From contig NZ_QKYK01000005.1 of NCBI RefSeq assembly GCF_003426815.1, positions 186,001 to 250,000 of the forward strand: a stretch of 64,000 nt of DNA, written 5' to 3'. Shown here piece after piece: positions 27,803-37,024 of the stretch. Below the pieces are notes generated by a model. The model saw only the letters and a program-made list of their open reading frames with translations, made no database searches and was not told the origin of the DNA. The stretch's first letter is position 1, and each line of letters begins with the position of its first letter. The translations under genes were made by a program, and so were the position numbers. Origin of the DNA: Desertimonas flava (GTDB lineage Bacteria > Actinomycetota > Acidimicrobiia > Acidimicrobiales > Ilumatobacteraceae).

Positions 27803-28942
27803 GTGAGCGACGTGAAGGGCGGTGAGGCGCTGGAGCCGGGTTGGAAACGCGGTGTTCGCATGCCCGCCGAGGCTCGGCGGGAGCAGCTGCTCGACGCTGC
27901 GGCCAAGGTGATCCTGGAGGACGGCTTCGACGCGCTCACCATCGAGTCAGCAGCGAACGCCGCCGGGGTCAGCCGGACGCTTGCCTACAGCTACTTCGGT
28001 GGAATCGACGGGCTGCTCAACGAGCTGTTCGCCCGTGAGTTCTCGGCGGTCTACGACCGCATCGGCCCGGCCCTGTCGGAAGGCGGAACGTTCGAGGACC
28101 GCATCCGCCGGAAGGTGTCGGCGTACTTCGGGTTCATCGAGGAGCGGCGAGACATCCTCATTCAGCTGCGCGCCAACATCCACAGTGCCCAGCACCGCGA
28201 AGAGCGCCGCCAGCGTTGGTCAGTGTGGGAGTCGTATGTCGCCGACATCATCCGGCAGGAGTTCGTCGTGGCCGATGACATCGCCCGCCCGCTTGCCCGC
28301 ATCCTGATGAGCATCGACAACAGCTGCGTCAACATCTGGTACCAGTCAGGCCTGCCGCGCAAGCTGATGGAGGACGTGTGCTGTCGCTTTCAGCTCGCCG
28401 GCCTCGCCGACTTCCTGGTGCGCCGCCGAAACGAGGAAGCGATCGACGTCGTGGCGGACGGAGCACGCTCGGCGCTCAGCCCGCAGGCAGCGGAGATTCT
28501 CGACCACGCCCGTCGCCTCGTTCGATCGGCGGGGCCAGACGGCCTGACGATGCGCGAGCTCGCAGCCCAATGCGGCCTCAGGCCCGCGGCACTGTACGTG
28601 CACTTCGCCGACAAGGCGGCCATTGCCGACCACCTCTACGATGAGATCGTCGACGACTACCGGCAAACTCTCGCGACTGCGCTGTCGTCCACGCGGGACG
28701 CGCAGCCCCAGGCGCTTGCCCGAGCCCTCGCCGAGTTCACCGTTCGTGTCCGCCCGGCCTATCTCTTCGCGGTGCGTCACGGGAGCCTGAGCGACTGGGC
28801 CCTGCGCGACGAGATGCCGGAGCCGTCGTTGCTCGACATCGTCTGCGACGGTCTGGTGCTGCGAGAACTGAAGCAACCGGCATCCCAGCCGGTCGCCGAG
28901 TCCTGGGTCCCTGTCATCACCGCCGCCCTGACCTGCTCCTGA
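27803..28942 (+). CDS. Tandem TetR-type transcriptional regulator (two TetR modules in one chain)
   Basis: 379 residues, GTG start 22 bases after the hydratase stop. The first TetR helix-turn-helix spans about residues 22-70 (RREQLLDAAAKVILEDGF, ALTIESAANAAGVSRTLAYSYFGGIDGLLNELF) and is followed by a helical ligand-type domain. A second HTH follows at about 225-290 (AEILDHARRLVRSAG, LTMRELAAQCGLRPAALYVHFADKAAIADHLYDEIV), again with a helical tail but only about 90 residues. Normal TetR proteins have about 200 residues and one HTH, so this chain may act as a covalent dimer. It likely represses the operon it terminates; palindromes at 16452-16496 are candidate sites. Confidence 0.8.
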   Translation: MSDVKGGEALEPGWKRGVRMPAEARREQLLDAAAKVILEDGFDALTIESAANAAGVSRTLAYSYFGGIDGLLNELFAREFSAVYDRIGPALSEGGTFEDRIRRKVSAYFGFIEERRDILIQLRANIHSAQHREERRQRWSVWESYVADIIRQEFVVADDIARPLARILMSIDNSCVNIWYQSGLPRKLMEDVCCRFQLAGLADFLVRRRNEEAIDVVADGARSALSPQAAEILDHARRLVRSAGPDGLTMRELAAQCGLRPAALYVHFADKAAIADHLYDEIVDDYRQTLATALSSTRDAQPQALARALAEFTVRVRPAYLFAVRHGSLSDWALRDEMPEPSLLDIVCDGLVLRELKQPASQPVAESWVPVITAALTCS

Positions 28943-29170
28943 CGGCTCCGCAGGCGCACAGCCTGGCTCGCCGTCGCCGACGCTGCGTGACATCGCCGCG
29001 CTCAGGGTCCGCCGACTCGAGCTCTACGTCCGGTCACTGCCCGCCGGGAGGCTTCGGACCGCTCGGCCCCCGGACGAGTTGTAGGTGACCACAACGCTGC
29101 GCGACGCCGCGGTTGAGGTGTCGCCTCGAATGCCGGATGCTCGACGCAGCCGAGACATCGAGGGGGAACC
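28943..29170. other. Intergenic region before the SDR gene
   Basis: 228 bases without a credible gene. It probably holds the promoter for the SDR/SnoaL pair. GTTGT (29078-29082) and ACAAC (29091-29095) make an imperfect inverted repeat around AGGTGACC. I see no clear -35/-10 pair. Confidence 0.3.
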
Positions 29171-29926
29171 ATGCGTCTGGACGGCAAGGTCGGCATCGTC
29201 AGCGGAGCCAATCAGGGCATCGGTCGAGCGACGGCGCTCCGGTGGGCCGAGGAGGGCGCCACCGTGGTGTGCGCCGACATCAAGGAGGAGTGCCGCACCC
29301 ACGAGGAGATCGAGGAGAAGGGCGGCACCGCCATCACCGTCGTGATGGACGTGCGGGTCGCCGACGACTGGAGGCGCCTCGTCGAGACGACGGTCGAGCG
29401 GTTCGGCACGGTCGATCTCCTCGCCAACGTGGCCGGCGTGGTGAACATGCTGTCGCCGGACACCGTGGTAGGCCTGACCGAGGAGGCGTGGGACAACGTC
29501 GTCGGCACCGATCTCAAGGGCGTGTGGCTCGGCATGCGGGCGGTCATCCCGACGATGCAGGCGAACGGGGGCGGGCGCATCGTCAACATCTCGTCGCTCG
29601 CCGCCCTGCGTGGCCTGCCCAACCTGGCGTCGTACTCGGCGGCCAAGGGCGGCGTGATCGCCCTCACCCAGCAGGCGGCGTTCGAGTACGGACCCGACAA
29701 CATCCTGATCAACGCCATCGCTCCGGGCACGATCGACACGCCGATCCTCGCTGACATCACCGACGAGATGCGCGCCGCCAACGCCCGCGCCCACATCATC
29801 AACCGTCTCGGCAAGCCCGAGGAGATCGCCGCCATGGCGACGTTCTTCTGCACCGCCGATGCCGACTTCCTCACCGGCCTGACCTATCCGGTCGACGGCG
29901 GCTGGTCCGTGAAGGGAAACTACTGA
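29171..29926 (+). CDS. Short-chain dehydrogenase/reductase (classical SDR)
   Basis: 251 residues, ATG behind GAGGGGGAA. Rossmann cofactor motif SGANQGIG, NVAG, the active-site Ser in NISSLAA and Tyr/Lys in YSAAKGG, then APGTIDTPI and the C-terminal LTGLTYPVDGGWSVKGNY. An acidic residue at the end of the second strand (CADIK) favours NAD(H). The start is 228 bases after the TetR gene, so it may be separately expressed. It might supply the hydroxy-acyl oxidation step lacking in the operon upstream, but that is inference. Confidence 0.9.
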   Translation: MRLDGKVGIVSGANQGIGRATALRWAEEGATVVCADIKEECRTHEEIEEKGGTAITVVMDVRVADDWRRLVETTVERFGTVDLLANVAGVVNMLSPDTVVGLTEEAWDNVVGTDLKGVWLGMRAVIPTMQANGGGRIVNISSLAALRGLPNLASYSAAKGGVIALTQQAAFEYGPDNILINAIAPGTIDTPILADITDEMRAANARAHIINRLGKPEEIAAMATFFCTADADFLTGLTYPVDGGWSVKGNY

Positions 29927-29929
29927 CCG

Positions 29930-30397
29930 ATGGGCGCCCATCTCGACGACGCCGACCGCCGGGCCATCACCAGTCTCGTCCACTCCTACTGCACGCTCAT
30001 CGACGACGGAGATTTCGACGGCTTCGCCGGCTTGTTCGCCAACGGTGTGTGGGCCGTGGAGGGCGATCCCTCCGGCGGCGACCGGGGCCGCGACGCCGTC
30101 CTCCAGCGGCTCGAGCAGAACGTGATCCGCTACGACGGCGGGCGGCCCAACACGCGCCACCTCACGACGAACCTCGAGCTCGACGGCGACAGCGACGCGG
30201 GGACGGCCACCGGAACCTGCTATGTGACCGTGCTGCAGGGCGTGTCGCCGGACTTTCCCCTGCAGCCGATCTTCGCCGGCTTCTACACCGACCGCTTCGA
30301 GCGTCGCGACGGGGCGTGGGGGTTCGTCGAGCGCCGCATCCGTCCCGACCTGGTCGGCGACTTGTCCCGTCACCGCGCCGACAGCATCACCGAGTAG
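29930..30397 (+). CDS. SnoaL-like (NTF2-fold) protein
   Basis: 155 residues, three bases after the SDR stop, so co-transcribed. The fold pattern is clear: ITSLVHSYCTLIDDGDFDGFAGLFANGVWAVEG, GRDAVLQRLEQNV, NTRHLTTNLELDGD and FAGFYTDRFERRDGAWGFVERRI. The family (including scytalone dehydratase- and ring-hydroxylation-associated relatives) binds or dehydrates small ring compounds. Similar proteins are encoded at 30429 and 38103. Confidence 0.82.
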   Translation: MGAHLDDADRRAITSLVHSYCTLIDDGDFDGFAGLFANGVWAVEGDPSGGDRGRDAVLQRLEQNVIRYDGGRPNTRHLTTNLELDGDSDAGTATGTCYVTVLQGVSPDFPLQPIFAGFYTDRFERRDGAWGFVERRIRPDLVGDLSRHRADSITE

Positions 30398-30398
30398 T

Positions 30399-30435
30399 CA
30401 CCTGAAGGTTGGGGCCCGGCACCAACCGTCAGGTG
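30399..30435. terminator. Imperfect hairpin between convergent SnoaL-like genes
   Basis: Arms of about 18 bases (CACCTGAAGGTTGGGGCC against its near complement) with two mismatches. It fills the 31-base gap between the stop codons of the convergent genes at 29930 and 30429, and so could end transcription from both sides. The core GGCACC recurs in the hairpin at 12394-12424. Confidence 0.65.
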
Positions 30436-30899
30436 CGCGCGGCGAGGCGAGCGGCGGCTTCGGCGAACACGCCGGCGTTGCCGTCGCGCCACATCGGTGT
30501 CAACGTTCGCCGCACGATGCGCCAGCCGTCGGAGACGCGCCGCAGCTGATCGGTGTAGGTGCCGGCGACGAGGTAGGTGTTGGCGCCGTTGTCGCTCACG
30601 AAGACGTGCTGGGCCTGGAAGTAGCAGGTGGCGGTCGCCTCGTCGCCGTCGACGTCGGCCATCGTGTTGCCGATGAGGTGCTGGCTGGCGTCGAGTCCTT
30701 CGAGCACGCTGCGGCAGAAGTCGGCGACCGTCGCCGCGCCCACCAGGTCGCCGCCGAGCGTGCCGTAGTCGACGACGGCGTCGTCGACGAAGCAACCGGC
30801 CAGCCCCGACCAGTCCCGGTGGTCGAGGCACCAGGCGTAGCGGTGGTGGAGGCGCATGATGTCGAGCTGGTCCTGGAGTGCTGTCGATTCGACGGTCAT
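30429..30899 (-). CDS. SnoaL-like (NTF2-fold) protein
   Basis: 156 residues (MTVESTALQDQLDIMRLHHRYAWCLDHRDWSGLAGCFVDDAVVDYG). The middle has DASQHLIGNTMADVDGDEATATCYFQAQHVF and the end TDQLRRVSDGWRIVRRTLTPMWRDG. This is the pattern of the SnoaL-like_4 domain, where conserved His and Asp residues often line the pocket. It is the last gene of a long minus-strand cluster (Liv-type transporter, LLM oxidoreductases), 31 bases after livF. Confidence 0.82.
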   Translation of the reverse strand: MTVESTALQDQLDIMRLHHRYAWCLDHRDWSGLAGCFVDDAVVDYGTLGGDLVGAATVADFCRSVLEGLDASQHLIGNTMADVDGDEATATCYFQAQHVFVSDNGANTYLVAGTYTDQLRRVSDGWRIVRRTLTPMWRDGNAGVFAEAAARLAART

Positions 30900-30930
30900 C
30901 GTCGTCGTCCTCTCGTCGGTGGATGCTGCG

Positions 30931-31671
30931 TCATGGGGCGATGCCTCCTGCGGTCACGCCGAGGTAGGCCTCGCGGATCGCCGGGGAGGCGGCGATCTCG
31001 TCGGCGGTGCCGCTGAGAGCGACCCGGCCGCGGTCGAGAACGTAGGCGCGGTCGGCGTGGCGCAACGTCATCGACACGTTCTGCTCGACCACGACGAACG
31101 TCGTGCCGCTGGTGGCGCGCAGCGTGGCCACGGTGTGGAACAGGTTCTCCACCACGAGCGGGGCGAGCCCGAGGGACGGTTCGTCGAGGAGCACGACCCG
31201 CGGCTCGGCCATGAGGCAGCGCCCGATGGCGAGCATCTGCTGCTCGCCGCCGCTCATCGAGTCGGCGCGTTGACGCCGCCGCTCGGCCAGACGGGGGAAC
31301 AGCGTGAGCACGTGGTCGAGCCGGGCGGCGACGTCCTGGCGCCGGCGCCGCGCCGTGTGCGCGCCGAGGAGCAGGTTGTCCAGCACGGACATCGGACCGA
31401 ACAGCTGCCGGCCCTCGGGCACCAGCCCCACGCCGAGGCGGGCGGTGGTCTCGGTCCGCTCGGCGGTGATGTCACGGCCCTCGAGCGTGATCGTTCCGGC
31501 CGACGGTCGCAGGAGCCCGGCGATCGACTTGAGCAGCGTCGACTTGCCCACACCATTGGCTCCGAGCAGGGCCACGAACTCGCCCTCGTCCACCTTCAGC
31601 GAGATGTCGCGCAGCACCGGCACCTGGCCGTAGCCGGCATCGAGCCCGGCCACCTGCAGGACGACGGTCAT
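30931..31671 (-). CDS. livF: Branched-chain amino acid-type ABC transporter ATP-binding protein (LivF)
   Basis: 246 residues from ATG 31671 with GGAGGG six bases upstream. Walker A GANGVGKST, the LivF-typical LGVGLVPEGRQLFGPMSVLDNL, signature MSGGEQQMLAIGRCL and Walker B LLDEPSLGLAPL are present. It pairs with the LivG-type domain fused to the permeases in the gene upstream. Liv-type importers take up branched amino acids but also urea, amides and aromatic acids; the neighbouring oxidoreductases suggest a catabolic substrate. Confidence 0.9.
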   Translation of the reverse strand: MTVVLQVAGLDAGYGQVPVLRDISLKVDEGEFVALLGANGVGKSTLLKSIAGLLRPSAGTITLEGRDITAERTETTARLGVGLVPEGRQLFGPMSVLDNLLLGAHTARRRRQDVAARLDHVLTLFPRLAERRRQRADSMSGGEQQMLAIGRCLMAEPRVVLLDEPSLGLAPLVVENLFHTVATLRATSGTTFVVVEQNVSMTLRHADRAYVLDRGRVALSGTADEIAASPAIREAYLGVTAGGIAP

Positions 31672-31702
31672 CGACGGTCCCTCCATCCGACGCGAGTGAG
31701 CG

Positions 31703-34531
31703 TCATGCCGGGACCGCGCCGAGATAGGCGTCGAGCACCCGCTGGTCGGCGGCGACATCGGCGGGTGTGCCGTCGGCGAGCTTGCGTCCCTGGTCGAGCA
31801 CCACCACCCGGTCGGCGACCTTCATCACCAGGCGCATGTCGTGCTCCACCAGCAGCACGGCGATGCCGGCGGCCGCGACGGTGCGGATGATCGTGCCGAG
31901 CTCGGCCGTCTCGGTGTGGTCGAGGCCGGCGGCCGGCTCGTCGAGCAGCACGGCGTGCGGTTCGAGAGCGAGGGCCCGAGCGACGTCGACGAGCCGTTGG
32001 TGCCCGGCCGGCAGCGCATCCACGGCGACGTGGGCCGCGTGGTCGAGTCCGACCATCGCCAGGCAATCCATCGCCGATCGCCTCGACTCCTCGTCGGTCC
32101 GCCGGCCGGCCGGGAGCGCCAGCGAGGCGGTCACGACGCCACGCGGGCTGAGTGAATCCCGTGCGAGCATCACGCTCTCCACGGCGGTGAGGCCGCCGAA
32201 CGTCTTGGGCGTCTGGAACGTGCGCCCGAGGCCGAGGCGGGCGATCTCGTCGACCGTCCGTCCGTGCGCGGTCCGCCCGGCGATCGACACGTCGCCACGC
32301 GTCGGCGCGAGCACCCCCGAGATGACGTTGATCATCGTCGACTTGCCGGCGCCGTTGGGGCCGACGAGCGCCGTGACGGTCCCCGGTAGCAGCTCGATGT
32401 CGACGTCGTCGACCGCCATCAGGGCACCGAACCGGCGGCTGACGCCGCGCACCGTCACGACCGGCTCGTCGAGCGGCACGATCGTTCCCGGCGACCGCTG
32501 CGCGCCGGCGGCGGGCACGGCCTCGACGGCCGCGGCGACGACGGGGGCCACGCCGACGGGCGACTCGGCGTCGCCGCTGCCCCCGGTGAGCAGGTCGCCC
32601 GCGCGCTGGACGCTGCGGCGCACCGCCACCACGAGGCCGTCGCGGAAGAGCAGCACGAACAGCACGAGCAGCAGGCCCGACAGGATCAGCTCGACCTCCT
32701 GTTGCCGGTCGCCGCCGATGCCGCTCTCGGCGACCACGTACAAGAGTGCACTCACCGCCGCCGCGCCCACCGCGCCGCCGTAGACCGAGAGCAGTCCGCC
32801 GACGATCGTGTACGTCACCAGGTCGATCGTCAGCCCGACGTCCCACGTGGACGGGGCGGCGAACCGGACGAACATCGCCCACAGCGCGCCGGCCAGGCCC
32901 CCCATCGCACCGCTGACGACGAACACGGTGAGCTTGAGCCGGAAGGCGCGGATCCCGAGGCTGCGCGCCCCCTCCTCGTCGGCGCCGAGGGCCCGCAGGT
33001 TGCGCCCGATCTGCGAGTGCCACAGGTTGCGGGCCAGCCACAGGCACACGGCGAGGGCGACCAGGGCGACGTAGTAGAAGCGGAACGAGGTCCGCAGCTC
33101 GACGCCGAACAGCTCGAACGGAGGAACGCCGGTCACGCCGAGCGTCTTGCCGGTGAAGTTCCACTGCAGCACGAACACCAGCAGGATCAGATGCACGCCG
33201 AGGGTGGCGATGGCGAGGTTGAAGCCGGTGAGTCGCAGCGTGAGGGCGCCGACGACGAGCGCCCCGGCGGATGTCACCACCACGGCGGCGGCGATGGCCA
33301 GGACGAGGTTCCAGCCGTGGGTCGCCGTGAGGATCGCCGCCGAGTACCCGCCGATGAGCATGAACGCCGCCTGCCCGAGGCTGATCTGGTTGGCCAGGCC
33401 GATGACGAGCACGAGGCCGGTCGCGGCGATGGCACTGAGCACGGCGAACACGGCCGTGTCCCGACCGCGTGAGCTCTGCACGAGCACCGGGACGAGGGCG
33501 GCGGCGGCGATGAGGACGACCGGTACCGCCGCGCCGGCAAGCGACCGCCGCGCCGGCGCGGCAACGGAGGAGGCGGCGGTGCTGCCGCCGGTGCCCGACA
33601 GGGCGGGTCGCGCGCCGACATCGATGGAGTGGCGGTATGCCGGCGCCCAGCGTCGGCGCAGGCGGTTGAGCAGCCCGTCGTGGCCGAGGGCGTCCTCGCC
33701 GAGGAGGTAGACGACGAGCACGCCGTAGACGTAGGCCGAGCGGTACTGGGACGAGATCAGGCCCGAGGCCATCGACTCGACGATGCCGAGGCCGAGCCCG
33801 GCGACCACCGTGCGGCCGGGGCTGTTGAAGCGGCCGATCGCCGCGGCGATGAACGCCACGAGCCCGATCGACAGGCCGCTGTTCCAGCGCACCAGCGTGA
33901 TGGGCACGGTGACGGCGCCCACCAGGCCGGCGAGCACGCCGCTGAGCACGAACGCCCGGGTGGCGATGGGCCCTGGCCTCACCCCCAGCAGCCGCAGGGC
34001 CGTGCGGTTGATCGCACACGCCCGCATCGCCCGGCCCGAGGCGGTCGAGCGGAACAGCACCGTGACGAGCACGAGGCTGGCCGCGGTGGTCGCCCACACG
34101 ATCCACGACTGATGGGTGAGCCGGGCGCCGAGGATGCCGAACGTCCCGTTGACGAACGCCGGGGCGCGCAGCGGATCTTCCTTCCAGATCAGCAGGGCGA
34201 GGCCACGCAGCACGACGGACACGCCCAACGTCCCGACCACGATGGTGAGCGGGCTCACCTTGTCGCGGACGGGAGCGACCGTCACCCGCTCCTGCACCAA
34301 GGCCACGGCGCCGACGGTCACGGCGGCGAGGGGGACGAGCAGGCCGAGGCTCCAGCCCCGGCCGGTCCCGGCGGCGACGATCATCGCGCCGATCATCACG
34401 TACTCGCCCTGGGCGAAGTTGTAGACCTGCGTGACGTTGGCGATCACCACGAAGCCGAGCGCGACGAGCGCGTAGATGCACCCGATCGTCAGTCCCGAGA
34501 AGAAGAACTGGGACAGGTCGGTGAGGTTCAT
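31703..34531 (-). CDS. Triple-fusion Liv-type ABC transporter: LivH permease, LivM permease and LivG ATPase in one chain
   Basis: 942 residues. Residues about 1-290 are LivH-like (FFFSGLTIGCIYALVALGFVVI, QVYNFAQGEYVMIGA and the end ASGLISSQYRSAYVYGVLVVYLL). A Pro/Ala linker leads to a LivM-like permease at about 335-650 (VLVIGLANQISLGQAAFMLIGGYSA; DVGLTIDLVTYTIVGG). After a second linker, about 690-942 is a LivG-like ATPase (Walker A GPNGAGKST; LGRTFQTPKTF; ALPAGHQRLVDVARALA; VLLDEPAAGLDHTETAEL). The signature is ALPAGHQR instead of LSGGxQQ, a usual LivG-type deviation. There is no internal stop or frameshift. Such fusions hold the two permeases and one ATPase at fixed 1:1:1; LivF stays separate. 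Confidence 0.88.
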   Translation of the reverse strand: MNLTDLSQFFFSGLTIGCIYALVALGFVVIANVTQVYNFAQGEYVMIGAMIVAAGTGRGWSLGLLVPLAAVTVGAVALVQERVTVAPVRDKVSPLTIVVGTLGVSVVLRGLALLIWKEDPLRAPAFVNGTFGILGARLTHQSWIVWATTAASLVLVTVLFRSTASGRAMRACAINRTALRLLGVRPGPIATRAFVLSGVLAGLVGAVTVPITLVRWNSGLSIGLVAFIAAAIGRFNSPGRTVVAGLGLGIVESMASGLISSQYRSAYVYGVLVVYLLGEDALGHDGLLNRLRRRWAPAYRHSIDVGARPALSGTGGSTAASSVAAPARRSLAGAAVPVVLIAAAALVPVLVQSSRGRDTAVFAVLSAIAATGLVLVIGLANQISLGQAAFMLIGGYSAAILTATHGWNLVLAIAAAVVVTSAGALVVGALTLRLTGFNLAIATLGVHLILLVFVLQWNFTGKTLGVTGVPPFELFGVELRTSFRFYYVALVALAVCLWLARNLWHSQIGRNLRALGADEEGARSLGIRAFRLKLTVFVVSGAMGGLAGALWAMFVRFAAPSTWDVGLTIDLVTYTIVGGLLSVYGGAVGAAAVSALLYVVAESGIGGDRQQEVELILSGLLLVLFVLLFRDGLVVAVRRSVQRAGDLLTGGSGDAESPVGVAPVVAAAVEAVPAAGAQRSPGTIVPLDEPVVTVRGVSRRFGALMAVDDVDIELLPGTVTALVGPNGAGKSTMINVISGVLAPTRGDVSIAGRTAHGRTVDEIARLGLGRTFQTPKTFGGLTAVESVMLARDSLSPRGVVTASLALPAGRRTDEESRRSAMDCLAMVGLDHAAHVAVDALPAGHQRLVDVARALALEPHAVLLDEPAAGLDHTETAELGTIIRTVAAAGIAVLLVEHDMRLVMKVADRVVVLDQGRKLADGTPADVAADQRVLDAYLGAVPA

Positions 34532-34589
34532 CTACTCGCTCGCCGCATCGCTGAGGAGAGGGTGGGTCAGGCGTCGGCCCCGCCGCTGG

Positions 34590-35840
34590 TCACGGAGCGG
34601 AGCCGGCCGGATCGGCGTCGGGAGCCAGGGCGAGCGATGGTGCACCGTCGGTGATCTCGACGATCACGTCGATGTAGCCCTCGGTCCAGGTGCCGGTCAG
34701 GCGGTGCGACTCGGGCGACGTCTCGATCGCCCCGTGGGTCGTCAGCAGGCTGCCGTCGAACATCTCCATCTGGGCGGCGATGTTGTCCCTCGTCAGGTCC
34801 TCGCCCGCTTCCACCAGCGCTTCGATCGCCGCTGCGTACGTGTAGACGGCGTCCCGCCCGTAGATGCTGAACCCGGCCCACGACCCGGTGTCGGCGATGA
34901 ACCGCTCGCGGTACTGCTCGCAGAGCTCCAGCAACGGGTCGGTCTCCTGCAACAGCTCGGGCACGTTGCACTTGTGGATGGCGAACGTGACGCCCTCGCA
35001 GTCGGCACCGCACGCGTCGAGCAGGGCCGGCACGGCCAGCCACTGCTCGCTGACGATCGGCTCCTCGATGCCCAGCTGGCGGGCGGCGGCGAAGACGCTC
35101 GGGTTGAGGCCCTCGAGGTAGTACACGTCGGGCTCGGCGTTGCGCATGTTCGTCAGCTGCGGGATCAGCGCGTCGACCGGCGCGTCGGCGGCGGCCTCTT
35201 CGATCGCCACGATCTCGCAACCGAGCTCCTCGCACCGCGTCGTGGTCGCCTCGGCGATCTGCGACGAGAAGTCGGTGCCGTAGTGGATGACGGCGATGCG
35301 CGTCGCGCCGAGCTGGTTGACGGCGTACGAGATCGCCGACGTCGCGTACTCGCGACCCGCCGAGTTGGAGAACACGTACTTGGTGACGGGGATGTCGATG
35401 GCGTCGTTGCCGCTGGCGGTGATCACCGGCAGCCCGAGCGTCTCGGACTGGGCACGGATGGCGAGGGCACCACTGGCGCCGAGGAAGGCGCCGAGCACGG
35501 CGCTGTCGTCGGCGGCCTCTTTGTACGCCGTGGCCGCGCCCTCAGGCGTGCCACCGGTCTCGATGACACGCACCTCGACCGGGCGTCCGGCGATGCCGCC
35601 GGCCTCGTTGATCTCGTCCTGGGCGACGAGCATGCCGTTGACGAAGTCGGGGCCGCCCTCGGCGACCTCGCCCTGGAGGCCGGCGATGACGATCGGGTCA
35701 CCCGACGGCGCGGCGCTGCTCGGGGCCGTTCGGGCCGCGACGACTCCGGGGACGGCGGCGGCGAGGGCCGCGGCGACGAGTGCGACGGCTGGAGCTCGCC
35801 GGCGGGCGGTTGGCCGCCCGCGGCGCGTGGACGTGAACAT
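34590..35840 (-). CDS. Branched-chain amino acid-type ABC transporter substrate-binding protein (LivK-like)
   Basis: 416 residues with a long Arg-rich N-terminus and signal-like stretch (APAVALVAAALAAAVPGVVAA). The Peripla_BP_6 pattern follows: PIVIAGLQGEVAEGGPDFVNGMLVAQDEINEAGGIAGRPVEV, then LGAFLGASGALAIRAQSETLGLPVIT. Four Cys residues in the second half (RCEELGCE, LDACGADCEGV) suggest disulfides. It lies 58 bases upstream of the triple-fusion permease. Specificity is not deducible; these proteins often bind aromatic or other organic acids. Confidence 0.87.
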   Translation of the reverse strand: MFTSTRRGRPTARRRAPAVALVAAALAAAVPGVVAARTAPSSAAPSGDPIVIAGLQGEVAEGGPDFVNGMLVAQDEINEAGGIAGRPVEVRVIETGGTPEGAATAYKEAADDSAVLGAFLGASGALAIRAQSETLGLPVITASGNDAIDIPVTKYVFSNSAGREYATSAISYAVNQLGATRIAVIHYGTDFSSQIAEATTTRCEELGCEIVAIEEAAADAPVDALIPQLTNMRNAEPDVYYLEGLNPSVFAAARQLGIEEPIVSEQWLAVPALLDACGADCEGVTFAIHKCNVPELLQETDPLLELCEQYRERFIADTGSWAGFSIYGRDAVYTYAAAIEALVEAGEDLTRDNIAAQMEMFDGSLLTTHGAIETSPESHRLTGTWTEGYIDVIVEITDGAPSLALAPDADPAGSAP

Positions 35841-35932
35841 GTGAGTACCCCCTTGTGGTCGACACCGGTGGGTCCGGTGCTCGGTTCTGGTCGCGCCGCT
35901 CGGCGACGCGACGGGTCGGTGGGCGCGGGTCG

Positions 35933-37024
35933 TCAGCCCGTGAGGACGGCGGGGACGACGGGATCGCCGCCTTGGAACTCGGGCATGACCTCTTCGGCGA
36001 AGAGCTTCATCGAGGCGCGAACGGCGTCGTCTCCGAGGCCGCCGATGCGCATCCAGCAGAAGACCTCCTGCTGGCCGATGTCGTCACGGACCTCGCGCAG
36101 CTTGGCGGCGGTGCCGGCCGGGTCGTCGAGCACGATGATCCCGGCCTCCTGGAGGGCGGGCACGGACACACCACCGGCCTCTTCGAACGCGGCGGCGAGG
36201 TCGCGCATGAACTCGTAGCCCTTCGGCGCGTTCGGCCCCTTGGGCACGAGGTCCATCACCAGGTTGAAGTACCAGTCGAGCGCCTCGGACGGGCGCTGCT
36301 CGGCCTCCTCGCGCGTCGGGGCGAGGTGCATCTGCCAGTTCATGGGGAAGTTGAGCGACTCGGGAGCACGGCCCGCCTTGATCAGCCGCTTCTTCGCCTC
36401 GATGACGTTCTCCTTGAGCTCGGGCAACGACATCAGCGTCGGCGTGACCATGATGTTGAGCCCGTACTTCTCGACGAGAGCGAACGACTCGGGGCTGATC
36501 GCGGCGACGTAGATCGGCGGCCGCGGCGTCTGCACCGGGCGCGGCGTGATGCCGACGTCGTCGAGTTGGTAGTACTCGCCCTGGTACGAGAACCGTTCGT
36601 TCTCCCACAACCCGACGAGGACGTCGAGCGACTCGGCGAAGATGGCCCGGCTGTGTTCCTGCGTGTCGGCGAGGCCGAGCATGGCGAACTCGCGGGGCTG
36701 GTAGCCACGGCCGACACCCATGTCGAGGCGGCCGTTGCTGATGACATCGACCATCGCGTAGTCCTCGGCGATGCGCACCGGGTTGCCGAACGGCAGGATG
36801 CTCACGGCGATGCCGATGCGCAGGCGTTCGGTGATCGTGGCGATCGACGCCGCGGCGACGGCCGGCGAGGGCATCGAGCCGTACGCCGAGCCGTGGTGCT
36901 CGGCCAACCAGACCGAATCGAACCCCAACTCCTCGGCGTACTCGATCTGGCCGAGCATCTCCTTGTAGGCGCGGCGGTAGTCGCCGTCGGGGCACTCGAG
37001 CACGTAGAACATGCCGAATCTCAT
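35933..37024 (-). CDS. LLM-class flavin-dependent oxidoreductase (luciferase-like)
   Basis: 363 residues, ATG overlapping the stop of a second LLM gene (ATGA). The bacterial luciferase-like fold is seen in MRFGMFYVLECPDGDYRRAYKEML, YAEELGFDSVWLAEHHGSAYG, RLRIGIAVSILPFGNPVRIAEDYAMVDVISNGRLDMGVGRGY and TPRPPIYVAAISPESF. Members use FMN or F420 to oxidise small molecules; the cofactor cannot be settled from the sequence. With the hydrolase, SnoaL-like proteins and Liv transporter it looks like a degradation cluster. Confidence 0.88.
   Translation of the reverse strand: MRFGMFYVLECPDGDYRRAYKEMLGQIEYAEELGFDSVWLAEHHGSAYGSMPSPAVAAASIATITERLRIGIAVSILPFGNPVRIAEDYAMVDVISNGRLDMGVGRGYQPREFAMLGLADTQEHSRAIFAESLDVLVGLWENERFSYQGEYYQLDDVGITPRPVQTPRPPIYVAAISPESFALVEKYGLNIMVTPTLMSLPELKENVIEAKKRLIKAGRAPESLNFPMNWQMHLAPTREEAEQRPSEALDWYFNLVMDLVPKGPNAPKGYEFMRDLAAAFEEAGGVSVPALQEAGIIVLDDPAGTAAKLREVRDDIGQQEVFCWMRIGGLGDDAVRASMKLFAEEVMPEFQGGDPVVPAVLTG

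Noticed and set aside
31668-34481. 937-codon minus-strand frame overlapping the Liv triple fusion
   Set aside because: Same strand but out of frame with the fusion, Arg/Pro/His-rich and lacking membrane segments; a frame-shifted shadow.
31703-34531. Liv triple fusion as a sequencing error joining three genes
   Set aside because: Linkers between the units are typical Ala/Pro/Gly linkers, there are no internal ribosome-binding sites with good start codons at the joints, and two independent errors would be needed.
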